From Hypsibius dujardini (lineage: Eukaryota > Tardigrada > Eutardigrada > Parachela > Hypsibiidae), in assembly GCA_001579985.1 (NCBI GenBank), contig LRSR01005034.1, positions 1 to 22,539 of the forward strand: 22,539 nucleotides of DNA, given 5' to 3'. The notes under the pieces were generated by a model. That model ran no database searches. It was given only the letters and a program-made list of their open reading frames with translations, and was not told where the DNA came from. Positions 10,140 through 20,000 of the stretch are shown in pieces (position 1 is the stretch's first letter; each line of letters opens with the position of its first letter). A program made the translations under genes and the position numbers.

Positions 10140-13100
10140 CAGGATGTTGCTCGACTCTACACTTCTTTCTGGAAGCAGCAAATCTCAATTCAAAGAAATG
10201 TTTCTGGCAACGTGTGAGCTTGACATTATACCAATTTCTGGAGAACTAATTTTTGGAGGACCAGAAAAAGTTTTTAGAAAGGTATGTGATGAATGGAGAC
10301 TGGATAGAATTACAGGCAGAAAACCCCACTTTCATTGTTTAAATTTTTTTTCATTGAGTACTCCAGCTTTTTTGAACTCCCTGAGGTTAATCTACATGAA
10401 ATTTTGACTCTTTTTAGCTCATAAAATTGTTGAAGCAAGAAGTTAGAATCTTCATGCTTCGAGGTCTACATCACGGTATAAGGCATGCCCCCGAAATGGG
10501 GTTTGATATTTATGAATATGTCGCGAGTGAGAACAGACGGGTATGTTTTTAATATTATTATTGAAACAATAAAAAAATCTATTGAAGACAAAAAAAATGG
10601 GGGATGAACTGCATCTACTCTCCTTTTTTGTGTGTAATTGATGTTTCGATTCATACTGAGTGAATGATTTTTTGATTCATAAGTTTGACAATTGTTTGAA
10701 ATGATTGTTAATTTATTTTTAATTAATCAATCAATTTTTTCTCATTTAAGCAGACATAACAAGAGAAACAAAGTTAATTCTGAACACTCAGAACGAAAAA
10801 ATTTCCAGTCTACGCGTTTTAGGAGTGTTATTAACAGAATATCCATTGCCGCAAGAAAGTTTGACGCTAACACATTCACGCAAATACTCTATCGCTTCTT
10901 TTTCGTGTGATCCGTTATCCTCCGTCTAATCTCCGAGATGAGTGCTCCCGCCTCCTTGCCCTAGACTTTTAACGTCACAAACGCGACTGGAACAAAATTA
11001 TATCAGCCCTACAGGGCCCGGTTTATCCGCCGCTTGTTCATCTCCGCGTTATGTGCTGCTTTCTCGGCGCTGACCATCGATGCGCCGATGTGGGAGGGTG
11101 CCAGTGGGTCCCACACAGTCATATCCCGCACAAGTGCCCTGCCCTGTTTTCATGGCACCATAAACATGCCATCCAGTCTCTTCCCATCTTGCTCCACCAG
11201 TTTCAGCGGCTCCCTGACTGCCGGTATGGACGTGCTGACCAAGACCGGTTTCAGCAAATTGTTTAGTGCGGAATGCCGGTTGTGGCGTCCAGCGCTGAAC
11301 CTACAAGAGAGTCCTTGGTGACCGTCTTCTTTGACTTCCTTTCCACATGTGCACCTGTGAGGGAGACAAACAACAGCACTCAAGCGCAGCGCAACGGTAA
11401 CCCGTAACGCATTGTCGCCCCACAAGTTACCGAGGCTCGGAACTGAAAGCGCATTGAACCAAACGCCCGCCTTCTTTGCTTACACCGCTAACAGGCGTGC
11501 CTTATCCAAGTCCGCAGCAGCCACTTGCATCGGTCGCACAGCAGTCAATTGCCGGCATGTCCCAGTACTGCACTTTCGGATTTTCGGTTGAAAAGCGGTT
11601 TCCAATTCCCACCGCCGTGCAAATTCAGCTGTGGCGTCGTCCAAATCGACTTCAGAAAAGATTTGTTGCATCAGAAATAGAGTGAAGATACGCCAGAAGG
11701 GATAGCTCCACCGTCTGTCTGATACCCAAACCTCCCTTTGTTGACGGGAAGCGTTGCTTGTCTCCACACGTTGTCTGTCATGTCTGTGTTGGTTATGGTG
11801 GCCAGGCAGGTCCGAATGACAGTGTCTAGTTCAGTTAACTTGTCCGGGCGCGTCCATGCCTGAAATGTGCGCAGTGCGTAGAGCACCTTTGGAATGGCTA
11901 AACAAATGTTCAACAAAAATAGGAACAAGTGCGCAGACAACAGAGGCAGGCAAGTGGTGAGGCGAGATATTGCCGCCGTTCGTTTCTCAATTGCCATTTC
12001 AACGCCAGCGCGTTGCAGCGGTGCACCCGACAGTCTAGCTCCTCCGACGTGGGGCATTTCAAAGCAGGCTGGAATTCTAGCATTGACGCTATTGCTGCAA
12101 ATCTGGATTCTGCAACGCCATCGTAGAAAAACATTTCGCCTTTGTTCATGTTGAGTTCTAAGCCGACTTCAGCACCCATTCGTATAACGCACCGCATGTT
12201 CTCTATTACCGCTTTCGCGGTACCATTTACTGTGGTGTCGTCCAAATACCAAATGTTGAGAGGAGAATGCATGGATCTGGAAAGGGTCTGAATTACGAAA
12301 AAAAAACGGCGAGCCAAGGGGTCGCCTTGGACCCCGCACTCCGATGACAGAAGAGATTCCCTCCAGAAAAGATGAGAGGGGGAACGGTTCATCTGCCGTA
12401 CCAATGGATACAAGTGTGGCAGATATGACCGAACGGCGACCTACAGTTTATCTCTCCGGTTGGTGTTGAAAGCATTGCAAAAATCCATTTTGAGCAGCAC
12501 TCGAGTCTTCTCCCCAGCCGACGTGAAAGCCCGTGTAGCCTGTACGACAGTTTGAGCTTCACTACGGATGCCTACCCGAGCTCAGCAAGACGCATGAGCT
12601 CACCCATCTCAACCATAACACGCCGACTTAGTATCTTCCCTAGAAGCCGGCGCAAGGTGTTTCCACTGCGATTGGTCGGACATCGCCGTCTTTTTTCAGG
12701 AATGCAATTAGGAAGGCACCATACAGCAGTGGGCAGACCTCGAGAGGGGCCGAACCGTTGGTCATAACATTGAGGTGGGATGCAAGACGTTCGCACAGCC
12801 AATTAGCGGTGTTTCCGGAAGAAGTGTGGATGAAATCTTGGAGATTTTGTGCGCTCAAGCCATCCAAACCCGCTGCCAAACAGTTGAGAAAGGAGTAGAC
12901 GGCTGAGAGGATCTCCGCCAGAGTGATGGGGTCAGGTGAGGTTTCGGGGGGCGGTCGGTGGTGGAGTAAAAAGTGCGTTAGTTTAGGCCAGTGGATGTTT
13001 GGCTTTGAGGATGGCGAAGACTGCGGTTGAAGAAGGGGCAAAAGATTCATCGGATGACAGAAGGCAAACAGCCCCGTTGACGTTTCCATCCTGCATTTTC

Positions 13101-14127
13101 CGTTTAACCACCGTCGCCAAATTGGAATCCGATGATGCAGGATTCAGTCTTTGCGACAGGAAATCACCCACTCGGCTTAAGTTGTTCTTTTATACAGAAA
13201 TCAGAGACCCTTTTTTGACGGCTCGTCGGGCAAGGAGAAAACACCAAACGCGAAGGTTTGGAGACATCGCTAGGATGGCAGATCGTTTTAGTTAATGCAA
13301 TCGTCGACCGCTTTGATGAATGATTCTGCAACGGATTGACGTGCTGCTTTTGGAATGCGGTGAATGAGCCTGTTGGATTGGGGCAGGTTTTAAAGGTAGG
13401 AACTAAAGTCGGCAGCTCTTGAAGGTGGGACAGCAGTGTCGGTGGGCAGAGTGGCGACGGGTGCAGGCGAAACGATTGGGATGGCTGGCGGTAGTATTGG
13501 CTTGGCGGCATCTTTCAAGCAGGTGGCGGATTGTAGGCCGTTCGGATGATGACGGGCCCATCCCGCGTTGCCGGCGAAGCTGCATCCACAGAGCTCAAAG
13601 ACGCGCATCCAAAATGACGCAATTGAAAATATTCCGAATAATTCTTGATTGATTGATGCTTGATTGATAAGTAATTGCTTGATTGATTGACGATTATTAA
13701 ATGATAAATGATTGACGACTGACAAGACCGACGACTGATTGACGAATCGATTGACGATTGATAAGTGATTGCTTGATTGAGTGACGATCGATGGAAATGA
13801 TTGATTGATTGATGGATAAGTTTGAGGATTTTGTTTGAAAACCTGAACACCCTTTTTTTGTTGCAGATTCAAGATTGGATCAACCTGATGGAGTTCTGCG
13901 GATGGGATAGACAAACAATCTTTGAAATAGTGCTCTTTATCACGAAGGCACCGGAAGACCATCACAAGTTTCTGCTGATAACCGTTAACGTTATCGCTTA
14001 CGTTAACCATCATGAACTGGCTAGCTATTTAGACCATCACAAGTTTCTGCTGATAACCGTTAACGTTATCGCTTTCATTAACCATCATGAACTGGCTAGC
14101 TATTTAGACCCTGCTCTGATATTTTAA
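10140..14127 (+). CDS. Unrecognised multi-exon gene, last three exons
   Basis: Exons are about 10140-10281 (5' limit uncertain, acceptor CAG at 10137-10139), 10418-10540 and 13867-14127. Each donor is GTATGT, the acceptors are TTTTTAG and TTGTTGCAG, and both junctions are phase 0. The frame ends with TAA at 14125-14127, and AATAAA hexamers follow at 14195 and 14255. The joined C-terminal part is about 175 residues and looks soluble and helical: an exon with LIKLLKQEVRIFMLRGLHHG and IYEYVASENRR, then IQDWINLMEFCGWDRQTIFE and a His-rich end. No signal or membrane segment is seen. I do not recognise the family. Consistent phases, good splice sites and polyadenylation signals support a live gene whose 5' exons I could not place. 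The 3.3-kb last intron contains an antisense retrotransposon. The final exon contains a 25-codon tandem duplication. Confidence 0.55.
10742..13620 (-). mobile_element. Broken non-LTR retrotransposon (LINE) with reverse transcriptase and restriction-like endonuclease regions
   Basis: On the minus strand, protein similarity to the widespread invertebrate LINE type can be followed through several frames, with frameshifts and stops. In order: a possible N-terminal Cys/His finger (about 13600-13550), a gag-like linker, the finger and palm start (about 12970-12640, with AAGLDGLSAQNL and KKDGDVRPIA), GVQGDPLA at about 12312-12335, the catalytic YLDD at 12237-12248 and the thumb (AIPKVLYALRT, LPVNKGRFG, about 11880-11720). 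The C-terminal region has CTCGKEV, HQGLSCRFSAGR and the DGKRLDG motif at 11168-11188, followed by a VRDMT segment. Known relatives carry a C-terminal REL-type nuclease of this form (established knowledge, R2/HERO-like group, subgroup uncertain). One Gln of the usual QQGDP motif is missing. The frame ends with TGA at 10744-10742. It sits antisense inside a host intron and is certainly inactive. Confidence 0.8.
13636..13815. repeat. Irregular TTGA/TGAT tetranucleotide-rich tract
   Basis: About 180 bases are built mainly of TGAT/TTGA words, including two copies of a longer block (GATAAGT(A/G)ATTGCTTGATTG, near 13668 and 13761). It abuts the 5' end of the retrotransposon. The other end of the element (about 10720-10735) carries the same motif in short form. 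It fills the intron between the element and the last exon. Confidence 0.75.
13957..14106 (+). repeat. 75-bp in-frame tandem duplication in a coding exon
   Basis: Copy 1 is 13957-14031 and copy 2 is 14032-14106. Over 75 bases only two substitutions are seen, giving AYV versus AFI. The unit is exactly 25 codons, so the frame is kept, and each copy begins DHHKFLLITV and ends HHELASYL. The low divergence indicates a recent event. Removing one copy would leave a smooth exon end running into DPALIF and the stop. Confidence 0.95.
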
Positions 14128-14194
14128 AAAGAGCATTCTTCATTTACATCGAAGGGCTTGTTTATGTTTTTTTAACCATGTCATCTGGTTGTGG

Positions 14195-14200
14195 AATAAA
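14195..14200 (+). promoter_or_regulatory. Polyadenylation signal AATAAA
   Basis: It lies 68 bases after the stop codon of the unrecognised gene, with a second AATAAA at 14255-14260. TG/T-rich sequence follows the first. The position is what is expected for a short 3' UTR. Confidence 0.55.
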
Positions 14201-14264
14201 AACAGCAAACTCCGTTTGTGTTTTGCGATGACTTGACTTTGAACATGTCTTTTCAATAAAATAA

Positions 14265-15454
14265 TGAACGGTTGATTGATTGATCTGGAACATGACGGTT
14301 CACCATGCTCATCAATGACTGATTTTGAACACCTCGTTCCACCAAGATAGTGAAATTTTTTTCTTTAATTGAAAATTAATAATGAATAAATTTGTACTGA
14401 TATTATACAGATTATGTGTCGGTGAGCCATTGATGTGATGTGAGTGTGCATACTTTACGCGTATATCGAGTAATACGCGTCAAATTGCGTGGGGTTTTTT
14501 AAGTTTTCCCATTCATCGTGTGCACTATTTTCAGGGTAAAAGTTCGTCTACCTTTTACAACATAATGGAATGGGAAATTACGGAAGCTTTCTTGATTTTA
14601 AACAATCCACTCGACAAAGATCTAGTTAGGTGTGTACCCGGATTTAATAAATACTGTAGCGACGCCATTTTAAAGCGCAACGCAAACTGCGTTTTCCGTA
14701 TATGTTTCCCTTAGTGTGCGTTTAAAACTACATACCCACTGAATAAGCTTCGGTTTTCAATTATGCATTTTACCGACGGCCCAATTCTTCAATGATCTTC
14801 CAAAACTTTTAATCAAGAGATCAATCAATCAACAAAACAGGCTCTTACGTTAGCTACCGGCGTAGGAGATCTTTTCAATTTTCTCCGCTCTGGCAAATTC
14901 TCGTTGAGACAGTCCATGAGGCAAAGACCAGCGCTACAAAATTGTACTTTGATTTCAGAAAAAAAAAAGGATTTCGAAGTATTTTAAACAGAAACGACAG
15001 ATCTCTCACGGTAAATAATTGGAAAAAAATATTAAGGGCAATTCAGACGGAGTGGTGGGTGAAAAGCTCGGGGGGGCGTGATTACAGCTGTGGTTTAGAA
15101 TCGCGTCGTTACAGTAATGTTTTCTTACTACTATTCCATTAAGACTAATTTATTTTATTAGCAAGTGTACGGCTCTTGTTAAGCGGTTTGAAGGAATGCA
15201 ATTTAAACATCAAACCTAACTACGTATTCTACATACATCGAAAGTTGTCTCCCCGAAGAAGAAAAATTGCATAACACCTACGCAGCAAAAAGGAGTACAA
15301 TGGATCGATCACGTGATTCAGATGCTTAAAGGAAACAAACGTTCTGAAAAAGTTAAGATTATAAATTTCATTCAGAAAACTTCATCTAATAAAAAAAAAT
15401 TTCAGGTGAAGATTTTTATGAAATGAAAATCCAAACGTTTACTACCGTAATTAT
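14265..15454. other. Intergenic AT-rich stretch
   Basis: No gene is seen. Two 64-66 codon frames (14520-14714 and 14942-15142) lack any supporting signal. TTGATTGATTGAT at about 14271 and its complement at about 14821 echo the TTGA tract upstream. A 14-base block TTGTTAAGCGGTTT at 15176-15189 is identical to one at 8568-8581, next to copy 1 of the dispersed repeat, so a third degraded fragment of that element may lie here. Confidence 0.4.
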
Positions 15455-16373
15455 TTAATCAAGCTTTATTTTTTGTTGAAGTCTAAGGGATGTCACTTCA
15501 GCGACTTTGATACTTGTGTTTCTGACATCAAAGTGCGGTATGCCTATGTGTTTGTAAATTTCAAGGATACGAGCGAATGAGCAAATAAAAAACTGCTTCA
15601 AATTAGAGAACTGCCAATATTTATTGGGTACACACTTCTGGATCTCTTCGTTGTTTGTTTTAGTCAGTCTAGTCATACTCATTTTCTTAATTAAATCCGT
15701 CTCACTTTCTGGCATATACTTTTTTAGTATAGTTTGTCTTAAGTTATTTTCTTCTGTATCATATTTGTTCTTAATTTTGCCGAAAAATATCATGTTTATA
15801 ATTTTCTCCTTTGTATTGCTGTTCACGTAATGTATATTGTTCTCTTTGTCAACCAAATATTTTTTAATAACATTTAACATAAAAAATGGAAATACAATAT
15901 TAGTGCTCCTCATATAAGCCAGCTACAACCTTTTAACTTCGTTTATTCCACATTTAGCTTCCATATTTTCTAGTATTTTTGGGTTGCAGTCTTTCATGAA
16001 GTAGTAGGCTATTTGTTTTCACAGTAACAGGAAGTTCGTTGAAGTTTGCGTACAGAATATCAAGTTGATACCGTAATGTCGGTTCTTAAAAAACAACTGT
16101 TTAATGAACTTATTGCTAGTACTCTCGGTATGGAAGTCATCAACTACGACTAGGGTTTGCTTTTTTTATCAAACACCATTACATCTTCAACTTTATTAAA
16201 AAATCCTCTTAAGATCTTAGGAAGAGCGCTCAGATTATTGTGGGTAGATCAACAATTTGCTCTCGCTCTACTAATTTATTGAAAAACACGTCGTATTCAG
16301 AATTGTTGTCTGGGTTAATAGTGACTATTTGATCCCACATATCATTTTCAACTCCTATTTTAATCAAATTCAT
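15455..16373 (-). pseudogene. Decayed viral/Maverick-type A32-like DNA packaging ATPase
   Basis: Read on the minus strand from about 16373 downward, this is a P-loop ATPase of the FtsK/HerA type that packages DNA into capsids in Polintons/Mavericks, adintoviruses and large DNA viruses. What is visible: a Walker B region (VVVDDF, near 16140-16155), a following FKNRHYGI segment (about 16075-16095) that matches the conserved RH-G-I block, a sensor Gln in FCTQT, and a later FMKDCNP segment. The frame is broken at least four times: a stop at 16232-16230, a frame change near 16150, a stop and frame change near 16025, and a stop near 15930. A last frame of 152 codons (15913-15455) stays open. The Walker A part is not present, so the 5' end is missing. 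The DNA is more AT-rich than the host exons. It is an old, non-functional insertion. Confidence 0.55.
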
Positions 16374-17034
16374 CACTTATCTTTTTTTCGGAAAATTTTT
16401 TCGGAAAACATTCCGCGGTATTTAGCTGCTTACGGTTTGAGCTATGGGCATTAAGTACTTTTGGTCGACAACAGCAGATAGGTACTATTTGTTCGTCTGT
16501 CTGTCTGTCTGTCTGTCTGGCTGGCTGGCTGGCTATCTGTCTGTCCGCCAGTCTCGTACGGCCAATAATCTCCCTAATGCTAACCTCCTCTCTGAAAGCC
16601 CCCAGTTTGGTTCGTTCGAAATAAAAGGTTGAAAATTGGAATCAGTAAAATAGCTCAGTCAAATTTAATGTAAATTACATGAGTCTCTGTTAAGGTGCGG
16701 GTGTCGATCAGGCTCTCAACCATTTTTGTGCTCCACAGGCTGTGCGGCTTCGTTCAATAATTGAATAGTTATCACTTGTGCCATCACAACTTAAATGTGC
16801 ATGACGCACAGCATTTATCGAGACTGTCTGTTTGCTCATTACAAAATTAAAATCATTGGTGACAGTAGAAAAATTGTTGTTAGCAATCACGTGATTTTCG
16901 TGTCTCGAAAGTATTATTTAAAAAATTGCCTACAATTCAAATTTTTCTGTCCCAATTTCTCAGTTCTGATACGGGAATTTTTTTCCCTTCAAAATTCAAT
17001 TTTCGAGATAATTCTTGAATAACACAGACACAAC
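16374..17034. other. Spacer before the receptor gene
   Basis: No gene is seen apart from a microsatellite at 16494-16546. Short open frames lack support. No clear TATA box could be tied to the ATG at 17035. Confidence 0.45.
16494..16546. repeat. (GTCT)n then (GGCT)n microsatellite
   Basis: Five or six GTCT units are followed by four CTGG units, then more CTGT units. The switch from CTGT to CTGG inside one array suggests point mutation followed by slippage spread. Confidence 0.85.
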
Positions 17035-20000
17035 ATGAATACATGGCTCGCTGGAATTTCCTTCCTTCTTTTTGTAAGCATATATGGTAGCATTATCCAG
17101 GTTGAGATCGCCTGTCCCGGTGTTATCAACCTCGTCACTGAACTGGGTCTCGGCTACCAGGGCCCGGCCTTTGACGTCGCAATCCACGAATCTAATGTTC
17201 GTTACGCTGGAATTTTCAATTTCACGAGGAAGGCTCTTGTGGACTCCGGCAGGGTGGAGAATATGGCCGCCTTGGTTGCAGAGAGTGCCAATATGGTGGC
17301 GGCCTGGTTTTTCAACGGGGAAAAAAGCTCACCCGAAACGGTCAGGGCCATCATTGCGCCAGGTACAGTAGTCGAGACGCCCGATCATCTACCCTACGCC
17401 TTTGCATTCTCAGTAAGTGAGCTGGCAAAATATCATGTCAGTTCAAATAACAATCAATCTACACGATAGTAAAAAATGACGTTTTTCATTTGGCGAACCC
17501 CAGAAGCTCTCAAAAAAAGTTGTCATAATCTGTTGATTCGCAGCATTATTTGAAATCTCCCAAAAATGAGTCCAGCACATTTTTGTTAATTATGAACCCT
17601 GAAACCGAAACCAATACACGCGGTTTTTATCGTAAGCCCTTAAAGGTGAGTAAATGTTTGTGATGGACCCTGTAGTCAATATGGCAATTTCCGTATAATC
17701 GAAAGCAGTTAATATCATCGAAATAAACAATTTCTGATTGAGAAATGCAATTTAAAGTGGAAGGGTATCAGCGAATATTTTTCGGAATTTAGGGGGTGGA
17801 GCGAAGGTGCAATACAAATTTTTTATATTTTTGCTGGTGAAAAAAAGGAATTGTTGCACTCCGCCGCAGTTGTATAATTATTAAAAAATAAAATTGCATC
17901 CCTCGCAGCCCCTCGAACTAATTATGGGGGGGTGCAAGTGTCTCGTTGCACCCCCCCCCCCGCGGTTACGCCTCTGGTGATATTTGACCCCTGCAAATTC
18001 GAAAATTATTTGACTGACACCAATCGATTTCAAATTAAATTTTTGGATGGGAACAGTCAAACTCGTTTTTTCTTTCACTTTATACGCTGTGTTTCATTTT
18101 ACGGCAAGCAGCTTTGAGTCTGTTTCCCCTGCACTGGATCAGGTACTTTTGACGGCTAGCTCGCTAACTAATACATCCTCATTTCAACGGTATAGGCTCC
18201 CTCGACTCGACCAATGTCCATCAGTTGATGGCCAACTGGAACATAATGGCCATCACAGTGTAAGTTATAATAACCCCTCCCCTCCCATCCAGCACAATTA
18301 GGTTTGTTGAATAGCCAATTGAACCGTTTAATTTTAATTCTCCGAGACGATTTTTCTGAACAGGGATCAATTGATTTGGCGGAGACTCAAAGGGACATTG
18401 GTCAGCATTCGTAAAACCAAATATAGCCAAAACGGGGGGGGGGACTTGTAGTATAAGCCAACTAATTCCAGCACTTGGTGGGTCGAGTCAGGGCGCTTGC
18501 CCATCCTGAAAATAATATTAGTTGGATTGCATACACAAATATCTCTGAACCAACTGTGCTAACACAAGTGATCCAAAAACGGGTACAAAAGTATGTATGA
18601 AAAAATGTTTGTAAAATCAGATTGATGTCATCAAAATATTTCAAGATACAAATATCAAACAATCTGAGCTCTCTTCTGCGGTACATAGAAGCGGTGGCCT
18701 AAAATCGGAATACTCCTTGAGAGGTCCCCTCATGGTGGAGCTGGCATTTACCGGGACGCGACATCCCGCCGCCGGGATAGTCGCGACAATTCGTCTGTGC
18801 AACTGGACGTCACTCTTCCTTGTCGCCGACAGCGACTCTAGTCCGGTCTTCAAGACGACCGCCGGTGAAATCGTCAAACTCGCAGCTGCAACGGCCGGCG
18901 TAAATAACGCTAAATCACATGAACCCTTACTGACATTCGTTCAGCGGATCGTCGCGTCAAGTGATGCCATCGCTTTTCAATCGACAATTCATAGACTCCT
19001 ATTGGAGTTCCAAATCAGCAGTCGAGGTAAACCTCCACTGCCATGAATAAGGCAAAATTGCGTCAGAACTTGGCGCACCAGCCCATAATTTAAATATTGA
19101 GATGAGTCTATGCAAATAAATGCCAAAATCAAAGTAAGAACTTCTAACTGCTGACGCAAACATATTTAAGTTCGAAAACCTCCTAACTTCAAAGGCCATG
19201 ATAATCATTATTTTTTTAAGTAATTTATACATTTTAAATACACTGCATTCCCCAGACGCACAACGCTTGAATTTTCGAATAGAAGATCTAGCTAGATTTA
19301 GGATGGTTTCGGTATGTCCGTTGTCGTGAATTTTAACGTTGCAAAAGTTTTCGGCACCTTCTGCAAGTTATAAAAGCACTGATTTTTTGTTATCCAATTG
19401 CCAAAAGTTTATTAGAAAAAGTATTAGTTAATTTATTGCCGCTTTCAGTCAAAGTTTGATCGGACATGAATTTTCCATTAAAAGTTGGCATTAATTTTGT
19501 GCGTACTGAAAGTGCGCCAAGCGATGCACATTTTTATGCAGTGTTCACGAGGTGTGGCCGCTCTTTGTGCCAGCACTCCGCCCTCTGACGCCACGCCCGA
19601 AGACAAATTCTAATTAGGCCAATTATTTGCAAATTATGCTTTGCTTGAGTGTGCGTTGTGAATTGATGAATCTCGATATCCGAGAATTACGAGACTGCTT
19701 TTCGAAATTATTACTTGCACAACAAATCGAAAAAAAGTCAAGATTGCGAGACGATGAAAAGTGGACTGAATGAAAGTTAGAAATCAATGAAAGCGAGAAG
19801 TAGAGTCTCGAACGGACCTTTAAAGACTTATCCTTATCGAATAGACAATGCAAACAAGCGCATTCTTCAATCAGGCACTGAAAACACCATTCGCACAAGA
19901 CAAGAACGAAAACTACTACCGTACGAGAATTACAGTACGAGAACAACTGAGCAATATGAGGAACATGAGAATCAACCTTGAAATATTGAACGATGAATTA

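Noticed and set aside
11034-12767. Several plus-strand frames of 65-95 codons
   Set aside because: They are complements of the minus-strand LINE coding remnant.
15624-15830. Hydrophobic plus-strand frame of 68 codons
   Set aside because: It is the complement of the Lys-rich minus-strand frame linked to the packaging ATPase relic.
3532-16546. Short regular repeats that might be a CRISPR array
   Set aside because: All are uninterrupted microsatellites or degenerate tandem arrays without unique spacers, in a eukaryotic intron-rich context.
17363-17469. Extension of the first ANF-receptor exon to the stop at 17469, or use of the GTAAGT donor at 17413
   Set aside because: Ending at 17362 (donor GTACAG) joins in phase to the exon at 18196 and gives a continuous family-like sequence (IIAPG followed by SLDSTNV). 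The later donor is in the wrong phase. It could still be an alternative splice form.
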